Below the pieces are notes generated by a model, which made no database searches, was not told the origin of the DNA, and worked only from the letters and a program-made list of their open reading frames with translations. DNA of 42,998 bases. It comes from Selenomonadaceae bacterium (lineage in GTDB: Bacteria; Bacillota; Negativicutes; Selenomonadales; Selenomonadaceae). Below are positions 23,591 to 33,136 of this stretch, one piece after another. The position numbers were made by a program, and so were the translations under genes. Position 1 is the stretch's first letter; each line of letters begins with the position of its first letter. The stretch lies in the NCBI GenBank assembly GCA_029338835.1, contig JAQYBD010000070.1, positions 1-42,998 on the forward strand, given 5' to 3'.

Positions 23591-24430
23591 TCAGCGGCAC
23601 ACATGCGCCATGCGGATTTCCGGCACATGGTCGATGAGATTCATTTCGTGAGCGAGACGGTAAAAGGTTTTGAGGCCATCGAGGTAGTCATCGGTCAGTT
23701 CCCAGCGGATCGTGGGGCCGAGGTAATGGTCAAGCTGCTCATAGGTAAACGGTTTATGAGGCAGCACGGCATCGATAGCTTCTTTTTTATGGGCCAGGCC
23801 TGTAGCAAAGGCGTGGTAGATGCGGTCGTAGACAAGCTGCAGGAGTTCGGGCGATTCTTCCGCGAATTTCTTGTTGGCCACCCAGAGCGCGTAAACCATT
23901 TTCTTGCCCGTAAGCTTCTTCCATTCATGGCCCAGGTCGTAATAATAGTAGCCTGGCTGCCGGTGGTAGTAGAGCCAGAGTGCATCGTCGCCAATGAACA
24001 GAGAACCCGTCGCATCCTCAGGGATCGGATCTTCGGGCGTGATGTGGCGCACGTAATAATTGGGACCTGCGCCATAGCCGAGTCGCAGGATGATTTTGAG
24101 CAGGCAGTGGGAAGTGGCGGATTTGGCCGTAAGGATGAGCTTGTCGTCTTTGAGTTCTTCAATCGGCTTGCGTGAAACAAGGAGGATGCTTTCGACATCG
24201 CCATCCGTTGAGATGCAGACATCCGGCAGTATGACGAGTTCTTCACTCTGCCGGGCATAGATGATGGACGAGACGTTGCTGACATCGAGACGATGATTGA
24301 TGATATCGTTATTGAGTACGGCCGGCACCCCGCGTGTAATGGCAAGCCCCCGGTCCGCCCCATGGGCATAGCTCCAGGAAAGTGGCAGTACGTTCAGGAA
24401 ATTGATGTGTCCGACTCTTGGATAAGGCAT
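23591..24430 (-). CDS. mqnA: Chorismate dehydratase MqnA
   Basis: This 279-residue enzyme makes 3-enolpyruvylbenzoate from chorismate, the first step of the futalosine route to menaquinone. The family start VGHINFLNVLPL, the central STDGDVESILLVSRKPIEEL, KSATSHCLLKIIL and FIGDDALWL regions, and a PBP-like two-lobe fold are recognisable. ATG 24430 has GGGAG 9 bases upstream; the frame continues further upstream but without family sequence. On the minus strand TATAAT at 24468-24473 may be its -10, with no clear -35. No other mqn gene is near, so the rest of the pathway would be elsewhere. Confidence 0.9.
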   Translation of the reverse strand: MPYPRVGHINFLNVLPLSWSYAHGADRGLAITRGVPAVLNNDIINHRLDVSNVSSIIYARQSEELVILPDVCISTDGDVESILLVSRKPIEELKDDKLILTAKSATSHCLLKIILRLGYGAGPNYYVRHITPEDPIPEDATGSLFIGDDALWLYYHRQPGYYYYDLGHEWKKLTGKKMVYALWVANKKFAEESPELLQLVYDRIYHAFATGLAHKKEAIDAVLPHKPFTYEQLDHYLGPTIRWELTDDYLDGLKTFYRLAHEMNLIDHVPEIRMAHVCR

Positions 24431-24580
24431 AGAATATCTCCCTTCGTGTTTCAATGCTGGTGTCCTTATTATACACGCTGCTCGCCGCAAAATACATGAC
24501 CTTTCTTTATGTATACGGTATTTCTGGGCAGGAGAAGTCAAAATTGACTGGATTTATCGGATGAAGATGGGGCTTGGCTG

Positions 24581-24637
24581 TTGAACATCATGCAGCGATA
24601 TGCTACAATGAGCATGTATTATAATTGATTGAATCAA
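24581..24637 (+). promoter_or_regulatory. marR-RND promoter with downstream operator
   Basis: TTGAAC (24581-24586), a 17-base spacer and TACAAT (24604-24609) form the promoter. Just after the expected start near 24616 lies the palindrome TTGATT-G-AATCAA (24625-24637), a typical MarR-family operator shape. Autorepression by the first gene of the operon is the likely purpose. Confidence 0.7.
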
Positions 24638-24710
24638 CTTAATAAAGCAAGAGATGCAGGCTCTGTCAGGGGATAGACAGGCAGGCATTTCTTGAGGGGA
24701 GGAATTTGTC

Positions 24711-25205
24711 ATGGATGAATATATCAATATCGGGCGCTGGTTCTCGATCCTGCACCGGCGTTCTCAGATCTTTGTTGTCGAAGCCAGTGCCAGGTTGAAT
24801 CTGACGTATTCCGAGAATGTCATGCTGCTGCGTATCTTTGACCATGAGGGCGCGCGCCAGGATGAACTGGCAGCGATGCTGTATCTCGACAAGGCTGTCG
24901 TGACGCGTACGATGAATATGCTGCAGGAAAAAGGCCTGATTTATCGGGAACAAGATCCGCATGACAAGCGGGCCAAGCATGTTTATCTGACGGATTACGG
25001 TCGTGAGCAGCATACGTATCTGCGCAATATCATCCAGCGCTGGGTCGATTATCTCATTGAGGGCATGGATCCCAAGGAAGTTGATACGATCGTGCGCGGC
25101 CTTGATCATCTCGTGGCCAGGGCCTGCAGTGCAGATATCCCGCAGCTGGCGAAAGGGATACCGGCGGATCATCTGATTGGAGGAGAACATGTTGGGAAAA
25201 AATAA
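24711..25205 (+). CDS. MarR-family transcriptional regulator
   Basis: This 164-residue winged-helix regulator probably represses the efflux genes that follow it. The HTH and wing are visible: DELAAMLYLDKAVVTRTMNMLQEKGLIYREQDPHDKRAKHVYLTDYG (about residues 48-98), including the D-x-R-DKRAK wing typical of MarR. Flanking helices for dimerisation are present. The 3' end overlaps the start of the membrane fusion protein gene by 17 bases, so the three genes form one unit. A palindrome lies just downstream of the promoter. Such repressors usually let go when they bind phenolic compounds or drugs; the ligand is unknown. Confidence 0.92.
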   Translation: MDEYINIGRWFSILHRRSQIFVVEASARLNLTYSENVMLLRIFDHEGARQDELAAMLYLDKAVVTRTMNMLQEKGLIYREQDPHDKRAKHVYLTDYGREQHTYLRNIIQRWVDYLIEGMDPKEVDTIVRGLDHLVARACSADIPQLAKGIPADHLIGGEHVGKK

Positions 25206-26271
25206 AGGACTTGCCCTGCTGCTCCTGCTGGTCATGGTATGCACGCTGCTGACCGGCTGCGGCAAGGAGAACAAACAGGCGGACAAGGCGCCGCTTGTCA
25301 AGACCCAGCAGGCTGGCAGCGGTGTGCAGGATAATCAGGACACGTATTCGGGGACGGTGCGCGGCCGCTATGAAACAAATCTTTCGTTCCAGGTCGGCGG
25401 GCAGATCCTCGCGCGCAATGTCCAGACCGGCAGCCGGGTCAGAGCAGGTGATGTACTCATGGTCATCAATGCCAAGGATGTCGTACAGAAAGCCAATGAA
25501 GGCGATGCACAGGTATCGCAGGCCCGGGCTCAGCTGGATCTGGCACAGCGGAATCTGGCCCGCTACAGTGAACTCTATCAGGAAGATGCCGTGGCAGCTT
25601 CGGTACTCGATCAGTATCAGGCCAATTACGATGCGGCTTTTGCCACTTACCAGCAGGCACTCGCGGCTGCTGCCCAGGGGCATAATGCCGTGGGCTACAC
25701 GAATCTGACGGCCGGTGCTGATGGCGTCATCTCGCAGATCAATGCAGAAGAAGGCCAGGTGGTGGCTGCAGGCCAGACGGTCATGACACTCGTGCAGACC
25801 GGGGAACTTGAGATCGAGATCAACGTGCCGGAAAATAGGGTCCAGGATCTCCGTCCGGGCATGCCGGCCAAGGTTTCTTTTTGGGCTCTTTCCACGACGG
25901 CCGATGGTGTGATCCGTGAGATCTCTCCGATGGCGGACAGTGCCTCCCGCACGTACAAAGTACGTGTTTCTGTGCCGCAGCCGCCGGAGGGCATGCAGCT
26001 CGGCATGACGGCCAGCGTTACCCTGGCTGACGAAACTGCTGCGGCGCCTGGCGCCATCCTGCCGCTCTCGGCCATCTATCAGACGGGCGATGCTCCGGAG
26101 GTCTGGGTGGTCACCGATGACGATACGGTAGAACTCAAGGCCGTTGAAGTCGAGGATTTTGGCGATAATACCGTACTCGTCCATGGATTGCAGCCCACGG
26201 ATCTCGTGGTCACGGCCGGCGTCCATAAGCTGCGCGAAGGGCAGGTTGTGCGGACGGAGGCGGGACAATGA
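25189..26271 (+). CDS. RND efflux periplasmic adaptor (membrane fusion) lipoprotein
   Basis: This 360-residue HlyD/AcrA-type adaptor links the inner-membrane RND pump to an outer-membrane channel. ATG 25189 follows GGAGGAG; the signal ends in lipobox LLTGC. The lipoyl half-motifs are FQVGGQILARNVQTGSRVRAGDVLMVI and ADGVISQINAEEGQVVAAGQTVMTLV, separated by an alpha-hairpin of about 75 residues (QVSQARAQLDLAQRNLARYSELYQ). Beta-barrel and membrane-proximal domains follow. The stop codon overlaps the pump's ATG (ATGA). No TolC-like gene lies nearby. Confidence 0.94.
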   Translation: MLGKNKGLALLLLLVMVCTLLTGCGKENKQADKAPLVKTQQAGSGVQDNQDTYSGTVRGRYETNLSFQVGGQILARNVQTGSRVRAGDVLMVINAKDVVQKANEGDAQVSQARAQLDLAQRNLARYSELYQEDAVAASVLDQYQANYDAAFATYQQALAAAAQGHNAVGYTNLTAGADGVISQINAEEGQVVAAGQTVMTLVQTGELEIEINVPENRVQDLRPGMPAKVSFWALSTTADGVIREISPMADSASRTYKVRVSVPQPPEGMQLGMTASVTLADETAAAPGAILPLSAIYQTGDAPEVWVVTDDDTVELKAVEVEDFGDNTVLVHGLQPTDLVVTAGVHKLREGQVVRTEAGQ

Positions 26272-29200
26272 GGAATCTGACAGAAGTCTCTTTGAAAAAT
26301 AAGGTTCTCGTCTGGTATTTCATCATCGTGACGGCCATTGGCGGCATTTTTGCCTACAACAAGCTCGGACGCATGGAGGATCCGCAGTTCACGATCCGGC
26401 AGATGGTCATTTCCGCGGCCTGGCCGGGTGCGACAGCACAGGAGATGCAGGATCAGGTCACGGATAAGCTCGAGAAACGCCTGCAGGATACGCAGGGCCT
26501 CGATTATATCAAGAGCGAGACGCGCGATGGGCAGACCGTCATCTACATTTCCCTCGATGAGGCCCTGCCCAAGGCCAAGATCCGGGATACCTGGAAGGAT
26601 GTACGCAATCTCTGCGAGGATATCAAGAAGGATCTGCCGGAAGGTGTCTACGGCCCATATTACAATGACCGCTTTGATGATGTCTATGGATCCATCTATG
26701 CCGTGACCGGCGATGGGTATTCTTATGAAGAGATGCGCCAGCAGGCAGAAAAGACGCGGCGGCTGCTCCTCAATGTCGACAGCGTCCAGAAGGTGGAACT
26801 CATCGGTGTGCAGGAAGAGAAGGTCTATGTGGAGATGGACCGTGCCAAGCTCGCAGAACTCGGCATCAGTCCGCAAGTCATTGCCAATGCGCTTTCGTCG
26901 CAGAATGCCATGACGCCGGCCGGCGAGATCGAGACGGATTCTGACAATGTCTACATCCGTGTGACGGGGCAGTTCGATGATGTCGAGGCCATCCGCCAGA
27001 TGCCCGTGAATGCAGGGGGCAAGATCCTGCGTCTCGGGGATATTGCCAAAGTGGAACGGCGCTATGAAGAACCGGCAGCCCCAAAGATGTTCTATAATGG
27101 CGAGCCGGCTATTGGCATTGCCGTTTCGATGGAGAATGGCGGCAATATCCTGAAGCTCGGGCAGGATTTGAAATCTCTGATCGGCAAGATCCAGCAGGAT
27201 CTGCCAGTGGGCCTTGAGATCCATCAGGTATCGGATCAGCCGAGTGTTGTCAATGAATCCATCCACGATTTTGTCAAGACCCTGGTGGAAGCCATCGTCA
27301 TCGTGCTGGCTGTGAGCTTCCTGTCCCTGGGCTTCCGTACGGGGCTCGTCGTGGCCGGCTGTATCCCCTTGGTGCTTTGTGGCGTCTTTGTCATCATGTA
27401 TGCCGTGGGCATCGACCTGCATAAGGTATCGCTGGGCTCTTTGATCATCGCGCTGGGCCTGCTGGTCGATGACGCGATCATCGCTGTTGAGATGATGAGT
27501 GTCAAGCTCGAGATGGGACTCAATCGCTTTGATGCGGCCTGCTATGCGTTCCGTGCTACGGCCAAACCCATGCTGACGGGTACGCTCATCACCTGCTGCG
27601 GCTTCATTCCTGTAGCATTTGCCGATGGCATGGCTAGCGAGTTCTGCAGTGCGCTCTTTCCTGTCATTGCGACAGCGCTCCTGCTTTCCTGGATCGTTTC
27701 CGTCATGGTGGCACCGCTCTATGGCTATTACCTGATTCGGGTGGAAGTCAAGAAGGATGCGGAAGGCAAGATTGACCCGTATCAGAGCCGCTTCTACGTC
27801 TGGTTCCGCAAAATCCTTACCTGGTTCATGACACATCGCAAGGTAGTGCTGATGACGACGGCAGGTGTTTTCGCCGTTTCCGTATTCATGATGAAATTCA
27901 TCAAGCAGGAATTTTTCCCGCCGTCCCTGCGCCCGGAAATCCTTGTAGAACTGCAGCTGCCGAATGGTTCCTCGATGGCTGCTTCGCAGGAAGTCTGTGA
28001 CCGCATGTCGGCGTTCCTGCAGGAACACAGCGATAAACTGGAAAATTATTCGTATTACGTGGGGCAATATGCGCCGCGCTTTGTGCTGACCGTCGATCCG
28101 AAGGCTTCTGCGGACAATAGTTCGCAGTTCATCATCGTGGCCAAGGACACGGAGACCCGGGAACAGCTCAAGCAGGAACTCGAGAATGCGCTGCAGAATG
28201 AATTCTCGGATGTCCGGGGCAATATCCAGTACATCCAGACGGGCCCACCGGCCGACCATCCGCTGATGCTGCGGGCCACGGGCTATACCGTGGAACAGGC
28301 CAAAGAGATTGCAGCAAATGTGGCGGATATCGTTGCCAAAGACCCGAACAATTATAATATCGGCCTGGATTGGGGCGAAAAGAGCAAGGTCCTGCATCTG
28401 GAACTCGACCAGGATAAATTGCGCTCGCTGGGCATCTCGACTGAGGCAGTCTCCAAGACCATCTACACGGAAGTCACGGGCGCCAAGGCCGCGGAGTTCT
28501 ACACGGGCGACCGCACGATCGATATCGATTTGCGCCTGGCCGCCGTTGACCGCACGAATCTTGCGGAACTCAAGGAGCTGCCCATCTATCTCGGGCAGGC
28601 GGGCTATGTGCCGCTCGGGCAGATCGCCAAGATTTCCTACGATGCGGCAGAAGGACTCATCAAGCGGCGCAACCTCATGCCGACGGTGACGGTGTATGCT
28701 GATGTCCATGAAGGTACGGCCAATGATGCGACCAAGAAAGCATATGAAGCGACTTCATCCTTGCGCCAGGATCTGCCGCTTGGCTGTGCCATCGAAGAAG
28801 CTGGTTCTCTGGAGGACAGCAACAATTCGATGAAGTATCTCATAAAGCCAATCCCTGTCATGATCTTCCTCATCATGACGCTCCTGATGTTTCAGCTGCG
28901 GAATGTCAAGGACATGATCCTGACCATCCTGACGGCACCGCTTGGCATCATCGGCGTGACGGCAGGCATGCTCCTGCTTGACAAAGCCATGGGCTTTGTC
29001 GCCATCCTCGGCGTACTGGCTCTTTCGGGCATGATTATCCGCAACTCTGTCATCTTGATCGATCAGATCCAGAAGCATCTGGCAGATGGAGAATCCCCGT
29101 GGAACGCCGTCGTCGATTCGGCTGTCCTGCGTTTCCGCCCCATCATGCTGACGGCGGCGGCAGCCATCCTCGGCATGCTGCCGCTGATGGCCAGCACCTT

Positions 29201-29318
29201 CTGGGGGCCGATGGCTGTGGCTATCGCCAGCGGCTTGCTGGTCGCGACCGTGCTGACCTTGCTGGTCTTGCCGACCATGTACGTGGCCATGTACAAGATC
29301 CACAAGGATACAGAATGA
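26268..29318 (+). CDS. RND-family efflux transporter (AcrB/MexB-like)
   Basis: This 1016-residue proton-driven pump exports drugs or other small molecules. Twelve membrane segments are arranged as one after the start, five after a periplasmic domain of about 290 residues, and the same again in the second half. LGLLVDDAIIAVEMM in TM4 keeps the two adjacent Asp residues of the proton relay. FVAILGVLALSGMIIRNSVILIDQI marks the second-half repeat. It shows the HAE-1 type pattern but with a shorter total length than AcrB (about 1050). It overlaps the adaptor gene by four bases and ends at a terminator. Substrates are unknown. Confidence 0.95.
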   Translation: MRNLTEVSLKNKVLVWYFIIVTAIGGIFAYNKLGRMEDPQFTIRQMVISAAWPGATAQEMQDQVTDKLEKRLQDTQGLDYIKSETRDGQTVIYISLDEALPKAKIRDTWKDVRNLCEDIKKDLPEGVYGPYYNDRFDDVYGSIYAVTGDGYSYEEMRQQAEKTRRLLLNVDSVQKVELIGVQEEKVYVEMDRAKLAELGISPQVIANALSSQNAMTPAGEIETDSDNVYIRVTGQFDDVEAIRQMPVNAGGKILRLGDIAKVERRYEEPAAPKMFYNGEPAIGIAVSMENGGNILKLGQDLKSLIGKIQQDLPVGLEIHQVSDQPSVVNESIHDFVKTLVEAIVIVLAVSFLSLGFRTGLVVAGCIPLVLCGVFVIMYAVGIDLHKVSLGSLIIALGLLVDDAIIAVEMMSVKLEMGLNRFDAACYAFRATAKPMLTGTLITCCGFIPVAFADGMASEFCSALFPVIATALLLSWIVSVMVAPLYGYYLIRVEVKKDAEGKIDPYQSRFYVWFRKILTWFMTHRKVVLMTTAGVFAVSVFMMKFIKQEFFPPSLRPEILVELQLPNGSSMAASQEVCDRMSAFLQEHSDKLENYSYYVGQYAPRFVLTVDPKASADNSSQFIIVAKDTETREQLKQELENALQNEFSDVRGNIQYIQTGPPADHPLMLRATGYTVEQAKEIAANVADIVAKDPNNYNIGLDWGEKSKVLHLELDQDKLRSLGISTEAVSKTIYTEVTGAKAAEFYTGDRTIDIDLRLAAVDRTNLAELKELPIYLGQAGYVPLGQIAKISYDAAEGLIKRRNLMPTVTVYADVHEGTANDATKKAYEATSSLRQDLPLGCAIEEAGSLEDSNNSMKYLIKPIPVMIFLIMTLLMFQLRNVKDMILTILTAPLGIIGVTAGMLLLDKAMGFVAILGVLALSGMIIRNSVILIDQIQKHLADGESPWNAVVDSAVLRFRPIMLTAAAAILGMLPLMASTFWGPMAVAIASGLLVATVLTLLVLPTMYVAMYKIHKDTE

Positions 29319-29325
29319 TGAAAGC

Positions 29326-29357
29326 AAAAAACTCCGCCCGGTTGAGCGGAGTTTTTT
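29326..29357. terminator. Bidirectional terminator between the RND gene and the DUF2939-type gene
   Basis: A perfect 12-bp stem, AAAAAACTCCGC/GCGGAGTTTTTT with an eight-base loop, between convergent genes. Confidence 0.95.
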
Positions 29358-29358
29358 A

Positions 29359-30459
29359 TTATGGCAAGTTCGGGATATTGCGGCTTACCGCTGTGTGACG
29401 GATGATATCATCGACACGCAGGTCTCTGGCCAGCGCTTCTTTATGTAGGCTTTCGCCCTTGGCAAATTCATCGGGATTGTCATCGGCAAGTCCCTGCAGG
29501 AAATGCTGCCAGGCCTCGATGGTGAGTTCTGTGGACTGCTGGCGCTGGTCAGCCAGGTAACGGGCTCCTGAAGGGATATCGATTTCGTCGAGTTTTTGCT
29601 GGCGTTCCTGGAGCGCGGGAATGACTTCCTGCTGGAGCAGCGCCGTGAGTCCCTGTTTCTGGGCAGCCGTGAAACTGCCAGGCCCTGTGCTTGAGAGAGC
29701 AGTAAAGCGCTGTTTGTACGCTGTGAATTTTTCGTTATAGGCAGATATGATGTCTTTCGTGCTGTCGATGTACTGAGCGATGTCATTGTTGTGCAGCGGC
29801 GTGACTGCATCGAGATACGCGCGGTAATTCTTGAGATAGGTGACCTGCCAGTGCCCGTCGGCAGCTTGTTCCATGGCGAGTTCCAGCGTGAATTCCGTCT
29901 GGGTATCGTCATCTTTCACCGTCATTTCCGCTGTGGCAGTCGTACCATCACGCGTTATCTTGCCAAAGCTGACGAAAGACGTGTGGCGCATCTGCGTGCG
30001 CTCGAGGAAGCGCTCGTAATCGATGCCGAGCTGGCGACCCTTGAGGATATCCGTACCCTCCGGCATCGTCCAGCTGCCAGAAGATACCCGGCGCAGGATG
30101 GTATCCTCTGTGCCGTTCGTGAGCTGTGGCTTCACCATGATGTAGAATTTCTCATAAGAGGCTTTGGTGGCTGCGGTCAGTGTTGCATCATAGGAGAAAA
30201 GATCCGCCGTGAGGTCATCGTAGGCGCGCGAAGTCAGGAGGTCGAGATTCACGTAATGCCGGAACGCATCGGCATCTTGCTTTTCTACGGCAGTCTGGAT
30301 TTCCTTCAACGCGTATTCTGGCGAATGGCGCTGGTTGTAGAAATACCAGATAGTTCCAGCAAGGGCCGTGATGATGAGCAGCACGACGAGTCCGAAGACC
30401 TGCCGGTTCCTGTGGATGCGTCGCCTGCGTATCGTTTTTTTCCAAGTATAGTCGTCCAT
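29359..30459 (-). CDS. Membrane-anchored DUF2939-like protein
   Basis: This 366-residue protein has a basic N-terminus (KKTIRRRRIHRNRQ), one membrane helix (FGLVVLLIITALAGTIWYFY, about residues 22-41) and a large extracytoplasmic part. The block SPEYALKEIQTAVEKQDADAFRHYVNLDLLTSRAYDDL resembles DUF2939, a fold of unknown function related to NTF2-like domains. The C-terminal third is helical and Gln-rich (LQQEVIPALQERQQKLDEI). It has its own promoter and ends at the terminator shared with the RND gene. No function can be given. Confidence 0.7.
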   Translation of the reverse strand: MDDYTWKKTIRRRRIHRNRQVFGLVVLLIITALAGTIWYFYNQRHSPEYALKEIQTAVEKQDADAFRHYVNLDLLTSRAYDDLTADLFSYDATLTAATKASYEKFYIMVKPQLTNGTEDTILRRVSSGSWTMPEGTDILKGRQLGIDYERFLERTQMRHTSFVSFGKITRDGTTATAEMTVKDDDTQTEFTLELAMEQAADGHWQVTYLKNYRAYLDAVTPLHNNDIAQYIDSTKDIISAYNEKFTAYKQRFTALSSTGPGSFTAAQKQGLTALLQQEVIPALQERQQKLDEIDIPSGARYLADQRQQSTELTIEAWQHFLQGLADDNPDEFAKGESLHKEALARDLRVDDIIRHTAVSRNIPNLP

Positions 30460-30500
30460 TCTGGTCCTTCCATTTCGTTTGTACTGTGCATGTCTTTTTT

Positions 30501-30530
30501 ATTATACTATACCGCCCTGCCTGCGTCCAA
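30501..30530 (-). promoter_or_regulatory. Promoter of the DUF2939-like gene
   Basis: On the minus strand TTGGAC (30525-30530), an 18-base spacer and perfect TATAAT (30501-30506). Confidence 0.6.
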
Positions 30531-30651
30531 GGGGAGGTTGGAAAAGGCGGATATCACGGGGATGTGCGCGATAAATTTCGTCGATTTTATGCAGGGATTG
30601 TGATAAGATTGGATAAAGAAGGAAATGAGAAGGAAGGGGTTCAATTCTTTT

Positions 30652-31104
30652 ATGAAATGGGTCAATCATCAGGTGCTGACAGGCGTGATTGTCTATGCTG
30701 CGACGGACGATATGCTGCTGACGATTTATAGTATGGCTGGGGCTATCCTGCCGGACAAAGTGGAGGGCAATCCGCATGCCGGCAACTATTGGCTCTGGCG
30801 CAGCCGCCATCGCGGCTGGTCGCATTGGCCCCTTTTGTATCTCGGCATCATTGGCCTGATCCTGCACTGGGAAACGCAGCCGCTTGAGAGCCTTCCTCTC
30901 ATGGATCTTTCGCGGATCGGCATGTTCCTCTGCGTGGGTGCTTTGCTGCACATCGCGGAGGATGCCGTCTGCGGCAAGGTGCCGTTTTTGACTCCATATC
31001 AGAAAATCGGTGTCCGCCTCTTCCAGGTGGGCTCTGTGGCAGAATATCTCTTTACGATTGCGGCCGTGCTGCTCTGCTATGGGCTGCGCACGTACCTGGC
31101 CTGA
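30652..31104 (+). CDS. YdjM-like (DUF457) membrane protein, putative metal-dependent hydrolase
   Basis: This membrane protein of about 150 residues resembles the YdjM/DUF457 group annotated as membrane-bound metal-dependent hydrolases. It carries the family's clustered residues: LPDKVEGNP near the start, SRHRGWSHWPLLY in the middle and LLHIAEDAVCGKVPFLTPYQKIG near the end, where the His and Asp could bind a metal. Four hydrophobic segments are visible. ATG 30652 (MKWVNHQVLTG) matches the usual family start, with AGGAAGGGG somewhat far upstream; ATG 30625 is an alternative with AAGGAA close by. The fbp gene begins 80 bases later and is probably on the same transcript. Confidence 0.78.
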   Translation: MKWVNHQVLTGVIVYAATDDMLLTIYSMAGAILPDKVEGNPHAGNYWLWRSRHRGWSHWPLLYLGIIGLILHWETQPLESLPLMDLSRIGMFLCVGALLHIAEDAVCGKVPFLTPYQKIGVRLFQVGSVAEYLFTIAAVLLCYGLRTYLA

Positions 31105-31184
31105 CGAAGGGCGGGATGGCCGGACAATCATGGCAAGATGAAGACGGGTGGGAATTTTTTTCTAAGCGAATGGAGCGATGCAGC

Positions 31185-33110
31185 ATGATGTATCCGAATG
31201 ATCCCAATACTGGCAAAAAAATCAGCAAGATCCTGCGCCTGATGGCAGAGAAGTATCCGACCAAGGAAGCCGTTTATGAAAAGCTCATCTATCTGCAGTC
31301 ATACCTCTCGTTGCCCAAAGGCATCGAGCATTTCATGAGCGACCTGCATGGCGAATATGCGTCCTTTTTCCATATCCTCAACAACTGTTCCGGCGTCATC
31401 CGCGAAAAGGTCGATTACGTCTTTGGCGTGCGTCTGACGGAGGAGCAGAAAGCAGAGTTCTGTACGCTCATTTACTACCCGCGGGAAAAGATCGAGCAGA
31501 TGCGTGAATCGCGGCAGGCTACGCCGGCCTGGTACCGGGAGAATCTGTCAAGGCTCCTGGAACTGGCAAAACTCATGAGCTACAAGTATCCGGCCTCGAA
31601 GGTCAGCGGCTTTATCCCGCAACAGTATGCCTCGGTCATCGTGGAACTCATGAACACACGGCCGGAAGCCGACCATGCGCAATTCATCTATCTGAAGAAA
31701 CTCCTCAATACCATCGTGCAGATCGACAGTGGTGCAGACTTCATCGAGGCTTTCACGGTACTCATCAAGAGACTGGCAGTCGATCGCCTCCATATCGTCG
31801 GCGATTTCTTTGACCGTGGCAACCGGCCCGATGCCATCCTCAACCTTTTGATGGAGCATCCTGCTGTCGATATCCAATGGGGCAACCACGATGTGTTGTG
31901 GATGGGGGCAGCGCTTGGCAGTGAAGCCTGCATTGCGACCGTGGTGCGCAACTCCCTGCGCTATCACAATACCGATGTGCTGGAACGCGGCTATGGCATC
32001 AGTCTGCGCCCGCTCACGACCTTTGCGGCACGCATCTACCCGGATGAGGCTCCGCTCAAAGCAGCAGAACGAGCCATCACCATGATGATGTTCAAGCTGG
32101 AAGGCCAGCTGATTGCCCGCCGCCCTGATTTCCAGATGCAGAGCCGCCGCCTGCTCGACCGGATCGATTTCCGTTCTTCACATGCTGAACTCGGAGACGG
32201 GCAGCGTTATGAGCTGGAGAGCGCTTATTTCCCGACCATTGATACGGCAGCTGCGGACACGGATGTTTACGCACTCACCGAAGCGGAGCAGGCCATCATT
32301 GCGGACTTGCGCTCGTATTTCCTGGAAAGTGAAGTGCTGCATCGCCATGTGGACTATCTGTATCAGAAGGGCAACATGTATTTGCGCTGCAATGGCAATC
32401 TGCTCTTCCATGGGTGCGTGCCTTTGAATGAAGATGGCAGTTTCCGTACGATCGTGTATGCGGGGAAAGAGTACCGCGGGCGCAGCTGGTTTGATTTTTG
32501 TGAGCAGATGGCACGCTCAGCCTGGCTGCATGGCAGCCAGGAGACCCTGGATTTCATGTATTTCCTCTGGTGTGGACGCTTGTCACCGCTTTCCGGCCGC
32601 GAATTCAAGACGTTTGAGCGGGCGCTCATCCCCGATGAACGCACCTGGAAGGAACCGTCAGACCCGTATTTCCGCTATATTGATACCGTCAGCTGCTGTG
32701 AGCATGTGCTGCAGGAATTCGGATTGGATCCGCAAGCCGGGCATATCATCAACGGGCACGTGCCAGTCAAAGTCAAGAAAGGGGAAAGCCCAGTGAAAGC
32801 AGGCGGCCGGGCCATCATCATCGATGGCGGCTTCTGCCGGGCCTACCACAGCAAGACGGGTATTTCCGGCTATACGCTGATTTCCAATTCCCGCGGCCTG
32901 CGCCTCCTGCAGCACCAGAAGATTGCCGACGTCCGGGAAGCGCTGCGAGCCAATCATGATATTGAATCGGTGTCGGAAACGCTGGAACTCCAGTCCTGCC
33001 ACAATACCGTCGGGGATACGGATCAGGGCCGGACCATCCAGGACGAGATTACCGATCTCTATAATCTGTTGCTTGCTTATCAAAACGGCTTGATCAAGCC
33101 GCAGTCGTGA
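31185..33110 (+). CDS. fbp: Fructose-1,6-bisphosphatase, class III (Firmicutes type)
   Basis: This 641-residue gluconeogenic phosphatase converts fructose 1,6-bisphosphate to fructose 6-phosphate. It belongs to the large Bacillus-type class III, which uses a calcineurin-like metallophosphatase core: HFMSDLHGEYASF near residue 47, DFFDRGNRPD near 207, WGNHDVLWMGA near 232, and the later INGHVPVKVKKGESPV with GGRAIIIDGGFCRAY. Length fits the class. ATG 31185 has GGAG 9 bases upstream; the frame continues upstream without family sequence. larE begins 26 bases after its stop, so the two probably share a transcript. Confidence 0.95.
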   Translation: MMYPNDPNTGKKISKILRLMAEKYPTKEAVYEKLIYLQSYLSLPKGIEHFMSDLHGEYASFFHILNNCSGVIREKVDYVFGVRLTEEQKAEFCTLIYYPREKIEQMRESRQATPAWYRENLSRLLELAKLMSYKYPASKVSGFIPQQYASVIVELMNTRPEADHAQFIYLKKLLNTIVQIDSGADFIEAFTVLIKRLAVDRLHIVGDFFDRGNRPDAILNLLMEHPAVDIQWGNHDVLWMGAALGSEACIATVVRNSLRYHNTDVLERGYGISLRPLTTFAARIYPDEAPLKAAERAITMMMFKLEGQLIARRPDFQMQSRRLLDRIDFRSSHAELGDGQRYELESAYFPTIDTAAADTDVYALTEAEQAIIADLRSYFLESEVLHRHVDYLYQKGNMYLRCNGNLLFHGCVPLNEDGSFRTIVYAGKEYRGRSWFDFCEQMARSAWLHGSQETLDFMYFLWCGRLSPLSGREFKTFERALIPDERTWKEPSDPYFRYIDTVSCCEHVLQEFGLDPQAGHIINGHVPVKVKKGESPVKAGGRAIIIDGGFCRAYHSKTGISGYTLISNSRGLRLLQHQKIADVREALRANHDIESVSETLELQSCHNTVGDTDQGRTIQDEITDLYNLLLAYQNGLIKPQS

Positions 33111-33136
33111 TATGCATCTATCAATGGGGGTTCTCT

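Noticed and set aside
26079..28709. Minus-strand open frame of 876 codons under the RND pump gene
   Set aside because: It is the antisense shadow of a GC-rich gene with clear RND motifs; its translation is rich in His, Arg, Ile and Asp without family features.
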